From Sequoia sempervirens (lineage: Eukaryota; Streptophyta; Pinopsida; Cupressales; Cupressaceae), in NCBI GenBank assembly GCA_007258455.2, contig VDFB02373365.1, positions 224,869,539-224,933,538 of the forward strand: a DNA stretch of 64,000 nucleotides, in the 5' to 3' direction. Made by a program: the position numbers and the translations under genes. Of the stretch, positions 37,843-48,926 are shown piece after piece (positions within the stretch are counted from its first letter, which is position 1; each line of letters opens with the position of its first letter). Under the pieces are notes generated by a model. It did not search any database. It worked only from the letters and a program-made list of their open reading frames with translations, and had not been told where the DNA came from.

Positions 37843-37859
37843 TTTAGCCCCCACTTTAG
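37843..37859 (-). other. Polypurine tract at the 3' LTR
   Basis: On the minus strand CTAAAGTGGGGGCTAAA directly precedes the TGTG start of the 3' LTR. This is the expected position for plus-strand DNA priming. A near copy (TTTAAAGTGGGGGGC) lies at 38740-38754, about 0.9 kb further inside. Confidence 0.7.
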
Positions 37860-38739
37860 TGAGAGGATGAACTTGCTTCAAACTCACACTAAAGTAGCCA
37901 TGAACATTGAGGGGGAGGGTTCAAATGCACTTACATTAGCAATATGGAATACAATGATCAAGAGGGATGATCAAGCCCCCAGGATGAAGATCCCATGGAA
38001 AACTAAACATAAGAACAAAGGAACACACAAGTGCTCTAGGATGAATTGATGAAGCTTCATCTTCAATCTAATTAGTTCTAGATTAGATCTAGGCTGATTG
38101 TTTGAAAAAGAATATGTACTCACTCTTAGGGTGACAAAACTCAAGACGGGTGCCGGTGAGAGAGGGCCCAAATGTACTCACTCTGGGGCCACATAACTAG
38201 TTGTCCAGAGGGTGAGAAAGCCCAAAAGGTAAGATACATATGCTAGTTGGTATGCACTCACAAATACAAAAGTGGCTATGGGGAAAAGTCATGCCGCTAG
38301 GTGGGCTTCCCACTCAACCATATTAAAGTTACACCCGTTGATAAATTTAACAAGGTGTCACAAGAAAAATGTCATGAACAAAAAGAAAAGGTACCACAGT
38401 CATGCAAACTGCGTTATGAAAGGTGGTAAAAAGATAAAAGTGTAAAATTAAAAAATGTAAAGTGTTTGAAGGAGTCTTGTTCAATTCATGCAAGGTCAGT
38501 CACTTAGGGAACATTGTGTCTAATGTCTCCAAGAGAGGACCAATCAAGGAATAGTATATTCACAACTTAAGGGATGTAGCGCGTCGCATCAGGCCACTAA
38601 GAGGAATGCAATATGCTTAGAAAGATCACACTTATGAAGGACATCACACCCAATGTCATTCACAAAGTGACAAACCTATTAAGTAAATGACAAGGCTACA
38701 CTAGGAACCAAGAATGCACATGAATTATGGTAATGTATG

Positions 38740-38754
38740 CCCCCCACTTTAAAG
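38740..38754 (-). other. Second polypurine-tract-like sequence
   Basis: Minus-strand TTTAAAGTGGGGGGC repeats the core AAAGTGGGGG of the tract at 37843-37859. It may be an internal priming site or a leftover from a duplication. The 37860-39080 stretch around it has no recognised gene. Confidence 0.45.
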
Positions 38755-39084
38755 GAATTGTGACACATCGTTCTGTGAGAAATTACTTGAAAGTAGAGAA
38801 GAAAAGAAAAGGAAAAAAGAAAACAATACATGAGAGCCAATGTAGAAAACCCTATGCCAAGTCATATGTTTCAAAGTTAGGTTGTGTCATGTCAAGGAAA
38901 AATTTTAAAAAAAGAAAATGGAGTTGCCCGCCAGAAAAAAGAACACACCAAACACATAAGGGATCTATGGATTTGGGGTCACTATATTCATTGCTGCAAT
39001 TTTTTTATGAAAGAGCTTGAAACTGTCATCATTCCCCAAAGCACATAGAACTGGAAGAATGACACAAAGAGAGTGAAAAAAAAG

Positions 39085-39450
39085 GAAACAAAAGTCCGTT
39101 TTGGGTCAACATGGAAGAGACATTATGGTCTTGATGCCTTGCATCATCCCCAAAAGGAAAACACAAGCGAAATGAAAATGAAAAGGAAAAAAGAAAATGA
39201 AAATTATTTTGGGTCAACATGAAGGAGACATTTCGGTCTCAATGCCTTGTGTCATCCCCAAAAGGAAAAACACAAAATAAAAGAGAAAAAGAAAAAGAAA
39301 TTGTGGGTTAACATATAGAAGAGACATAGGGTGCCTCTACACTTTGTGTCATCCAGTGCCGAGAAAAACAAAAATAGAAAAGATGAAGACCCTTGTGGGT
39401 CAAGAGACATAGGGTGTCTATGTTTTATGTCATTCCTAAAAAAGGAGAAC
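39085..39450 (-). repeat. Tandem repeats in the 3' untranslated part
   Basis: Four diverged units begin at about 39102, 39211, 39306 and 39394, with spacing of 109, 95 and 88 bp. Each has GGGTCAACATRRARGAGACAT, a GGTSTYWATG word, TGTGTCATCC and an A/G-rich tail. Variable tandem repeats in this position are known from the Tat/Ogre lineage. The open frame that crosses them on the minus strand reads low-complexity Phe/Leu/Ser and is unlikely to be coding. Confidence 0.75.
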
Positions 39451-39599
39451 ACAAAAAAAAGAGAAAAGATGATGTACAACATATAGAAGAAGAGAGATAC
39501 AAATAGAAGAAGTGTACAAAGAGAGATGAAACATAAAACACGTGATATGAGGGAACACAATACACACATGAAAAGGAAAAATAAAAAGAGAAAAGCAAA

Positions 39600-39775
39600 A
39601 AGGCTAATGGAATGCAAGGGTGGTTGACTGTCTAAAGGAAGAATTTCAAGTGCCGAACTAGGAGTCATACCAAGTTCTTCACTTGGTGGAGAGAATGTAT
39701 CATTTAAGCTCATTGTAGATGAAAATAAAGAATTTAAATTGTTATGCACTTCATCATCTATTTTTTCTATCGTCA

Positions 39776-39822
<47 letters not shown>

Positions 39823-42800
39823 AGATTAATGACAATAGGAGGATGAAGGGTGATTTGTAAGGATGGATGGATCAAAAGAGGAGGTGGTTGGATTGGTTCA
39901 ATTTGTTGGGATTGTTGCAATAGACTATCATGTGGCAGGTTAGGAGAAGGAGGGCGGTCATCTATTACTTTAGTCAAAGGTAAAGGTTGATTTTCTTTAT
40001 CTTCTTATATGCGAGATGGATGAGTAAGGAGACGATGGTGATGCCGTTATTCCCTAGCACCGTGATTTCATTTAATTCTATTTTGGAGTTGTTGAGGTGT
40101 AAGAGCGAATTGAGTCAGCATAGGTTCTTTTTCTTCTGAAGACGGAAGAACAAAATAAATTGAAGAGGATGGATCAATCATTTTCTCTTTGGCTTTATAC
40201 ACTTGCTTAAGGTGAGGAAGCATGACAAGAGTGGTTTCATTCTCCTTTGGTTGTTTAAACAATGGTTGGGAAGTATCTAGGGGTGGTTGTTTAGGAGGTT
40301 GTATGGTTTTCTTAATGTTAGAATCAAGTTGAAGAATGGTTTAATCTATGGTAGGAGGTGCAAAAGTGGATGGGGATGAGTTTTGAAGAGACAATTCAGC
40401 TATCTTTTTGGCTTTAAACTTTTGATAAGTTATGGAAAAGAAGTCCTTTCAAGATGTGGTGGGTTCCATAGGTGTAGGCCAAGAGGTTTCTAATGAAAAA
40501 TTACCTTTGGAAGATAAAGGATTAAAGCCACTATGGTGTAAGGTGACTATCTCATTGTTATGTGGAAACTTCAAACACTTGAGAACAATTGATGAGACCG
40601 TTTTCATTGAGCGAAGCCAAGGGTGGCCTAGCCACAAATGAAAATTTTTAGATTGTGGAATAATTGAAAATGTTACCTCTAAATTTTTAGGTCCTATCTA
40701 TAAGGGTAGCATGATTGATTCGATCATAGGGCATGGAAAAATAGTATGTGTCTTAATCCATGTAGTTGGTTTATTATATTCATCTTGATATAACTCATGT
40801 AATACTAGAAACTCCTTTGTGATCACATTCTCACCACAAAAGGGATCTATTAATATCCCATTAGTGGGCTTATTATAGATTATGCCAGCTATGTAAAGAG
40901 GACAATCAAGAATTTTTTGTAGTATGTCTTTAGCAGAAAAAGTGATATCAAGATACTTAGTGGTTGGGCCCTTATGAGGGATAACGTCTATCATAGCTAC
41001 TAGCTCATCCATAAGACTTTTTGTAGTAACAGGGGGAGGTGTATCATATTGTTCATTTTTTGTATCAATAGTCATTACATCAGTGGTTGAAGGTTTGCTA
41101 GCCTTGACAAATGAGGTAGTATGTTTAGGCATGGGATTAGTGAAAATTTGAAAATTCTAGTTAGGGGGTGCAACAGACTTATTGCCTTGATCATTAACAC
41201 TCGTAATGGACATATGGCCTAAATCAATGAGGTCTTGAACTAAATGTTTGAGACACTTGCAATGTTCAGTGTCATTTCCATTTTGGTGATGAAAATAAAA
41301 ATAAGCATTAGGTTTGAAGGTGGGTGGTAAAGGTTGGTTTGGATCAAGCAGTCGAACGAGTGGAAAAGTGAGCAGGCATTGTTGAATTAATTGGTTCATT
41401 GTGTTATGAAGGGTATTGGGTAGGGGAGTAAACTGCCTCTTCAGGTCCCCATAGGTATAAGGCACTGCTACTTTAAAAACTACCACTTGATTTGGAACAT
41501 ATTAGGTTTGATACAGTTGAGGTTGAGGAGGCAGATTAAACTATAAAAAGCCTCTATTTGGTTTGCGGAAGTTTTGTGTGTTATTTTAGTTTTGATTGTT
41601 GTGATCAGGTTTTTCAGCTCAATTAGAAGTGGATTTTGAATCATGACTTGAAACTAAATTATGGTATTCACACAAGGTTGTGCATAAATGCATAAATGAA
41701 GGGAATTTCATCATTGTTAATTTATCCTAAAGGTGTGTGTGCAAGTTTTCGATAAACATCTTTTGAAAATGTGCATTGAGAATCTTGACATCAATTTTAG
41801 CATACACAGATTGGTATCATGAGATAACATTCATTACTTTTTTATTTGTGTTTTGTCTACATCACATAAGGTTAGCCATTGTATTTTTAGGTGTCATGTG
41901 AACTTGAAAGTGACTTATGAAAGCATCCAAAAATTCATTGAATGAACGGATAGAATGATTAGAAAAGTTGGAAAACCATTCTAAGGCAGTGTCTTTCAAG
42001 GTCCTTGGAAATAGTTTGGCTAACAATTTATCATCAAGGACGAAGTCACTACACAAAGTTGTATAGGCATTAACATGGATGATAGGTTCTCCTTTTCCTC
42101 CATATTTATCAAAATGAAGCATTTATATCGCTTGTGGCATCGGGGTACGTAATATTTCTAAGGATAAGGGGCTACTACAGACATGATATGTAAGTGGAGT
42201 GGATTAAACTTGGCTAATGGTGCAAAGTTGATGTTGCATAGATGAAACGGTGGTAAGGAGTTGTGTAAGAAGGGGATCAGGGTATGTGGGTTGAGGTGGA
42301 AGGGAAAATGGTGATGTATTATAGGTGATGTGAGGGGAAGTAAAAGGAATACTATGGGGTGTGAATGTGGTGGAAGGGACTTGCAATTCCACAAGAGAAG
42401 TAGGAATGTTAGTGGAAATTGGAAAAGGGGTTGCCACATAATTAGTCTGATGCATAGTTGTATGGACTTGTGGATTGGTATAAGTTGGTATGGAAGCTAT
42501 GGTTGAAGGGGGGGGAACTTGAGGACCTCCTTGGCTTACATGAATGGTTGTGGATTGGGTACTAGAAGAGGCATGTTTATTGTAAATCTTGTAAATTCTA
42601 TTTATCACTTGCAAGCCATCATCACTTTCAATCAAATGATGAAGATTGTCAATGGAAGGTATGGCAATGGTGAAAATGTTATCAAGTGAAAAGTCTTGTT
42701 GTAAATGTGAAAAATCCTCATGAATATTAATGACCTTTTCTTGTGGGAGGGAGTTGTTTTCGTTGTCAACATTCATTGGATGGAAAGGTGAAGGCATAGA

Positions 42801-42953
42801 AGTGGTATTGTTAGGGCCTAATGCACCATTTTCCATACTAGGAGTAGGAGCTCGTGAGATCCCAAGGTCCACAACAAAAGTGATATCGTGGGAGGCCATG
42901 AGTCTAGAACTTCTTCTCACTAAAGTATTATCAACGGCGCACCAAACACTCAT
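39600..42953 (-). pseudogene. Gag-protease polyprotein remnant with acidic extension
   Basis: An ATG at 42953 opens a 249-codon proline-, serine- and threonine-rich N-terminal part (to 42204). After a short broken stretch the capsid core reads FDKYGGKGEPIIHVNAY and FPRTLKDTALEWFSNF (42120-41960). A later block (41486-41157) has FTPLPNTL, then a YFYFHHQNGNDTEHCKCLKHLVQDLID knuckle-like segment, typical of Tat/Ogre gag. The protease region (41132-40698) has GILIDPFCGENVI, with the catalytic D(S/T)G altered to DPF, followed by HLWLGHPWLRSMK and CLKFPHNNEIVTL (to 40450). The frame goes on, broken, through a Pro/Gln-rich region and a run of 15 Asp to about 39600. RT is absent. Stops at several places make it a pseudogene. 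Confidence 0.8.
39776..39821 (-). repeat. (GAT)n trinucleotide run encoding poly-Asp
   Basis: About 15 ATC triplets on the plus strand encode a run of aspartates within the acidic extension. It is in frame with the surrounding open sequence (39977-39252). Confidence 0.9.
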
Positions 42954-43436
42954 GCAAGTACCACAAGGAGGGGTGAATGCAAATGCAAACTAATCTAAGA
43001 ATTTGAAATGAAAATAATAGAAATGTTGCTAATTGTAACTGAGATCTAACTACAAAAAATAGAAATGTAGACAAATGCCAAAAAAATGCTAAAAATGTTG
43101 TTTAACAAATGCAGAGGGATTGATTCGCCCTGGGTGGTGAATGATTCCTAGTATGATGTTTTCATGTGTTTTTCAAAAAAATTAATGTGATTTTAATGTT
43201 CTACAAAATGCAATCAAAGATGCAAATTGCATGTTTTTACTTTTTTCAATGAGATTCAATGCAAAAATGAAATATGGATGAAACATTCACTAATGCAAGA
43301 TAAAATGTCCTAAAATGCAAAAGCAAAACAATGTACTAATTGATTGTTAAAGAAAATGTAAACTAGGATGTAATATTTAAATGAAATTAGAAATGCAAAG
43401 TGCTCAAAGAGTCAGGTTCACCAAAATGAACCATTG
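42954..43436 (-). other. 5' leader of the Tat/Ogre-like element
   Basis: This non-coding stretch lies between the 5' LTR and the gag start. It holds another hairpin of the GGAYTGATTCGCC type (43117-43148). The bases next to the LTR read TTTTGGTGAACCTGACTC on the minus strand, which is where the primer site should be. I cannot assign it to a tRNA with confidence. Confidence 0.5.
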
Positions 43437-45775
43437 ATTTTTGGCTCCTATGGACAACTCTTGCTCTTTTAGGGTTTTCACCTAAAAGGAGAGAGATAGG
43501 AGCAAAAATGCTAATGGTTCATTCAAATTGTGTTATGTGCAATGTTTTCTGACCTAAATGAAGTTAAATAAATGCAATTGACTAATATTAATGAATGAAA
43601 ATGAATGCAAAAGTGAAATTAAAGCTATGTTTGAAAACACATTGTGATATACAACAATGAACTAAATGAAGAAAATATGCAGAACATAAAGGAATGAGTT
43701 AAAACAGAGTGCACTTGGGAAAAATATAATGAATATGAAATGTTGTGGATGTTGAATGGAATCACTAATTTTTCACAGTGGGAATCATTCGCCCAGGGTG
43801 GCAAATTAGTCCTCCTCCTGGTGAAAAATTGTTAGAAACAAGTTTTTGTCTGTTGGGATCCAAAATCTAACAAAATTCAGATTTTCAATCCTAAGGTGGG
43901 ACTCTTTTGCCACAGGTGGCAAATCAGTCTTCTCCCAAATTTTTGAAAAATTAGGAACAACTCTACAACACCAGATTTAGAAATTACTTTGTTGAGTTGC
44001 TAAAGTCAATTATAGAAAATGGCAAAAACCTTCTCCAAGCTTGAAATAACTTAAGTTGACTTGAAGCACCTAGTTGACTTGTAAACCAATTTTCAACACG
44101 AAAACTTATCAAATCTACATACCTAGGTCTATAAACAAACATGCAATAGGGGAAAATGGTTTAAGGTTAGTGAATAGGGGTTTTCCTTGGTCAAACCCCA
44201 CTTTTGGTAATCAAACCTTTAATAAAATAATGAAATGCAAAGGAATGATAAACTAACAACATGCAATTGTTATCAACTTACCAAACCCTTGATGATGCAA
44301 GTCCAAAATAATGTCAATGGCTACTTCAAAGTGCTTGAAAAGATGTTGTAAAATGCCTGAATGCTTGAATGAATAGGTGGATAAGTTAACTTGATGAATG
44401 GGTCTTGAAATGAGGTGAAAATCACTTATTTATACACACTTGTGCCTTTACTTACCCATTCATACCTCATCATAGGCCAACATCAAGTGATTTTGAATAA
44501 AATCTCGAAAGGAAATGAATAGGGTATGTAGATCATCATGGAAAAAATAGGCCCTAAGTGGAAAAAATTCAAAAATTGAGTTAGGCAACTTACGAAAAAT
44601 TTGAATTATTTATCTATATTATTTCAAAAATATGCAAAAATAGAATTTGTAACAAATTAAGTGTAGTTTCTAAACTACTAGGTTTTTAAAAACAAAAAAT
44701 CTATTTGGAAAAAACTTGAAATTTCAATATAGTAGTACTTAAATTTAAAGGAAAAAATAAGTAGGTGTCCAGTCCAATTCACCCTAACCACAATAAAATG
44801 ATAATATTTTTTATAATATTTTAGATATAAGTAGAGGAGTTATGTCTCAACTTGATGCATATTTTTTGTAATTTTTTCCAAGTAAATAATTAATTATGAA
44901 TTTTATTACAACTTTTAAAACAATATAAAAACTCATATGTCTACCACCTTAACTTGGTCAAAACTCCATAAAATTCAATTTTACTTCTTAATCCTATAGT
45001 ATATGAACATAGAATGTGACACATGTTTGATACAAAAAATGTGATAATTTGGAAAGCTATAGATGTTTTTCAATCAACCTATCAATTAGGGACTTTAGTC
45101 ATAATTTGAATAGAAAATGAATAATAATTACTTATTAAATTCAAAGTAAAGCATAATATATATCGGTGGAAAGTTGAGAATTTCCTTTAAAATCCCTTTT
45201 CGTTTCATCAATTTTGGGTAAAAAGATAGTCGTCAGCCACATACCCATCATATTGCCACTATTTGGCCCATCATGATCCTGCACATACCCAATATTTTGA
45301 ATTTGGGCCCAAGGGGGACTCATCACCCATTGGGTCAAACCCACCTAAAATGTGTGTCAAGAAATATGTTGTATTTGATGTTGTTTGTCAAGATAATACT
45401 AAAAAATACACTTAATTAAGCATATGAGAGCATAAATGGGTCAAATAAAGCATGAAAAAGGGATAAATAGTGAAGATGTTCCTAGAAAAGTGTGAAAGCT
45501 TGTTACAAGACTTTACAAAACTTCAAAATAGGACTTGTTGATTAATAAAAAGATGATTTTTAGGTGAATTGTAATCAATAGAGTCTAGAAGAATGTAGAA
45601 ATGTCTTACAACACTTCACAACACCTGCACAAGGTGTTGTTCTTTGAGTTTTAGTATCTAAATAAGCATTTTAAAGCCATGTTACAACATAAAATCAAAG
45701 AAAAATAGTTCCAACACCATAAAATAATACCTAAAAGGCCATGAAAATGACAAGGGGCCATTTTTCTACAACACA
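43437..45775 (-). repeat. 5' LTR of the Tat/Ogre-like element
   Basis: It is 2339 bp because of a 769-bp insertion at 44522-45290; without it the length matches the other LTR. Hairpins matching those of the 3' LTR lie at about 43781-43812 and 43897-43929. The TATA box on the minus strand is near 44425-44434. Small indels and many transitions separate the two LTRs, so the insertion is not recent. Confidence 0.9.
44522..45290. mobile_element. 769-bp TIR-bearing insertion (MITE-like)
   Basis: It is present in one LTR only, which gives exact borders. The ends are GGGTATGTAGATCATCATGG and, read inwards from the right, GGGTATGTGCAGGATCATGATGG, an imperfect terminal inverted repeat. AATA flanks both sides (44518-44521 and 45291-45294). 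There is no coding pattern and the interior is AT-rich. The family is not clear. A GGGTATGT end could suit PIF/Harbinger, but those duplicate three bases, so I leave it unassigned. Confidence 0.7.
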
Positions 45776-47768
45776 TTCCCCAAGAAAAAATTTTCCACCA
45801 CAAGAAAAAAAATTGAGATAGAAAAAAATGAGAGGTTATTGTAGAGGGACCCAATTCAATCCCATAGGCTCAAACGAGAAGTTTCTAAACATCATGATGT
45901 CTGAGTAACATGATAAAGATTGCAGCCATTTTATAGTTCAGACTCATAAGGGTTTCAACTAGTTTAATGTAACTCAGAGTGATTTAGTGTGTTTGGGTAC
46001 AAAAGATGACCATTCCTAGTGTAAAATTACCCAGCCAGATGCGTCATAACATTTTGTTTGGTCACACAAGTTGTAGATCGAAAGTTGCATCACTTTGCAA
46101 CTTTGCACTACTTGCATTTGACAACTTTTTCCCCAAGCAAAAATTTGCCACCATGGGAATACAACTCTGAGATAGAAAAAACTGAGAGGTTTTTCTAGAA
46201 GGGCCCAATGCAATCCTATAGGATTAGATGAGAATTTTCTAAGCATCATGGTGTCTGAGTAATAATATGTTGAATATTGCAGCCATTTTGCACTTTGGAC
46301 TCATAAGTGATTCAACTAGTTGAATGTAGCTCAAAGAAATTTGACATGTTTGGGTGGAAAAGAGGGCCATGCCTAGCATAAACGTACCCACCTGGATGTT
46401 TGTAGAATGAAAGTTGCACCACTTTGTAACTTTGTACTACTTACATTTGACAACTTTTTCGCCAAGCTAAAATTCACCACCAAGGGAAAAAAACCTCCGA
46501 GATAGAAAAAACCAAGAGAGGTTATCATAGAGGAGCCCAACATGATCATATAGTCTCAAACAAGAATTTTCTAAGCATCACGGTGTTCAAGCAAAAAAAT
46601 GCTAAAGGTTGTAGCAATTTTGTACTTCAGACTCATAAGGGAATCAGTCGGTTGAATGTAGCTTGGAGTGATTCGACATGCTTGGGTATGAAATAGGACC
46701 ATGCCTAGCATAAACGTACCCACCTAGACATGTTGGAATACTTCAATTGGTCACATGAGCTATAGAACGAAAGTTGCAACACTTTGCAACTTTGCACTAC
46801 TTACATTTGACAAGTTTTTCCCCATGCCAAAATTCACCACCATGGGAAAACAACTCTGAGATAGAAAAAATAAAAAAAATTATTGTAGAGGGGCACAACA
46901 AAATCCCATAGGCTCAGATAAGAAGTTTATAAGCATCACAGTGTTTGAGTAACAATATGCTAAAGATTGCAACCATTTTGCATTTTGAAATCATAAGGGA
47001 TTCAACTAGTTTAATGTAGCTCAAAGCAATTCAGTGTGTTTGGCTGTGAAAGAGGACCATTGCTAATGTAAAGGTACCCACTTGGATGTGTCAAAATAGT
47101 TGTTTAGTCACATGAGTTGCAGAACAAAAGTTGCACCACTTTGCAACTTTGCACTACTTGCATTTGACAACTTTTTCCCCAAGTGAAAATTTGCCACCAC
47201 AAGAAAACAACTCCGAGATAGAAATAAATGGGAGAGGTTATTGTAGAGGGGCCCAACACAATCCCATAGACTCAAAAAATAATAATTTAAGTGCCATAGT
47301 GTCCAAGTAATAGCATGTTGAAGATTGTAGTCATTTTACACTTCAGACTCATAAGGGATTTAGCCAGTTGAATGTATCTCAAAGTGATTCAATTTTTTTG
47401 GGTGTAAAAGAGGACCATTTCTAGTGTAAACATACCCACCTAGACATATCATAATAGTTTTTTTGGTCACACGAGTTGTAGAATGAAAATTGCACCACTT
47501 TGCAACTTTACACTACTTGCATTTGACAACTTTTTCCCCATGCAAAAATTTTCCACCAATAGAAAAAAACTCTAATATAATGAAAACTAAGAAAGGTTAT
47601 TGTAGAGAGTCCAAACACAATCCCATAGACTTAGATGAGAAGTTTCTTAGCATCATGGTGTCTGAGTAACAACATGTTCAAGATTGTAGCCATTTTGCAC
47701 TTTGGACTCATAAGGGATTCAACTGGTTGAATGTAGCTCAAAGTAATTCAGTGTGTTTAGGTGCAAAA
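45776..47768. repeat. 357-bp satellite array, middle part
   Basis: About 5.5 tandem units. The anchor GACTCATAAG occurs at 45941, 46298, 46630, 46987, 47346 and 47704 with spacing 357, 332, 357, 359 and 358. Each unit holds GAGGACCATGCCTAGCATAAACGTACCCACC, a repeated TTGCACCACTTTGCAACTTTGCACTACTTGC segment, TTTGACAACTTTTTCCCC and GAGGTTATTGTAGAGGGGCCCAA. The array is non-coding on both strands. It is cut at 47768 by a copia-like element. Confidence 0.95.
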
Positions 47769-48864
47769 TGTTCGCATATGGCTTTGAGTGATTGTCTTTT
47801 GGCCTTTTTTTTTGTCATTGATGGAAACTCGAGTCAACATTATGGTTCGCAATGTTGAAGTTGCTCCTACTGAAAAGATAAGTAAGACTTTGTAATCTAC
47901 CGACAAAAAAAATGAAGTATAGGGTATCCGGTTGATAAGTTGATCTGATCACTTCATTGGATCACTATTCTATGGTGTGGATCCCTAGGGAATCTTGTTT
48001 AGCATGTATTCTATCCTATTGGAAATTTTTACTACTTATTCTTCTCATTCTGGTCAACTTGGTGTATATGTTGTGTTGCAGATGTATGTGGAGTATGTGT
48101 TTAGTTATTTCTTGTGTTTGGAATTTTGGTTTTGGTCCCTACTATATTCTAGCCAACTTGTGTGGATACACATCAATTCTAATTGATGATTTGGGCTAAC
48201 ATAAGGAAAAGTATTATGTTTTATTTTGAAGCCAACATATAACAAATTCCTATTAGTGGGTATATAAAAGAGATCAAAAAATCATTTTGGTGTGTGAGTG
48301 TATGTGTGTAGAGATAGAAGGGTGTGAGGATCAAGAAGAGTTAGTGCGAAAAAGGATAGAACAATTATATATATGTTTGAATAGTAGAAGGGCTTATGTG
48401 TGCAGTGTAGAGCAGAGCAGAGCAGAAGTATGAACTAGATAGAAAGATCTGAAATCTGATTGTTCACTTAATTGGAAATGAATCCAAGCATTTGTTGATG
48501 CTACTTTCTTAATTAAAAATAGTACGAACTAGATAGAAATATCTGAAATCTCAAATGTATTTTGTAGGAAGTGAGCTTTCTCTTTTGAGCAGTGAGCTCT
48601 AGGTAGTTAGCCTGGATGCAAGTGCATTCCCTTTTATCATACTTTTAAAAGAGTACACTTTGTGGATTAATCTCCACAGTGGTTTTTCCCCTAATAGGGT
48701 TTCCACATAAAATATTGGTGTTATGGTGTTCCTTAATGTGTTTATATTATGTGAATGCTATTGAGGATTTATTTATTGTTGTTGATTGTTTTAAGATCTT
48801 ATTTGAATATCAAATATTGTGGAGCACTGATTCACCCCCCTCTCAGTGTTCCTAGTGTCCAACA
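47769..48864 (+). repeat. 5' LTR of the copia-like element
   Basis: It begins TGTTCGCATATGGC and ends TGTCCAACA. A TATA box (TATATAAAAG, 48261-48270) is present. A GAGCAGAGCAGAGCAGAA microrepeat lies just after it. It lacks a block of about 55 bp and a 37-bp duplication present in the other LTR. Confidence 0.9.
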
Positions 48865-48866
48865 AT

Positions 48867-48877
48867 TGGTATCAGAG
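48867..48877 (+). other. Primer-binding site for initiator tRNA-Met
   Basis: TGGTATCAGAG follows the LTR end after two bases. This is an exact match to the first 11 bases of the standard plant tRNA-iMet primer site. Confidence 0.9.
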
Positions 48878-48926
48878 TGGGTTCCTCTTCTGAAGTTTAA
48901 TAGCTTGTGGTGGATCTTGAATTACA

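Larger units (their letters stand above)
36258..45775 (-). mobile_element. Non-autonomous Tat/Ogre-like gypsy element (gag-protease only)
   Basis: LTRs at 36258-37842 and 43437-45775 begin (plus strand) TGAACCATTGATTTTTTGG and end near ACA(CA). Target-site copies TTCCT (36253-36257) and TTCCC (45776-45780) agree at four of five bases, and satellite sequence continues across the insertion, which confirms both ends. On the minus strand the order is 5' LTR (43437-45775), leader, gag and protease (42953 to about 40450), a long proline- and acid-rich extension to about 39600, tandem repeats, polypurine tract and 3' LTR. No reverse transcriptase, RNase H or integrase is present. Gag type, acidic extension and 3' repeats point to the Tat/Ogre lineage; that is inference. 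Confidence 0.85.

Noticed and set aside
39252..39600. Leu/Phe/Ser-rich C-terminal part of the 241-codon frame as a membrane domain
   Set aside because: It translates purine-rich tandem repeats; the hydrophobic look comes from TTT/CTT codons in low-complexity DNA.
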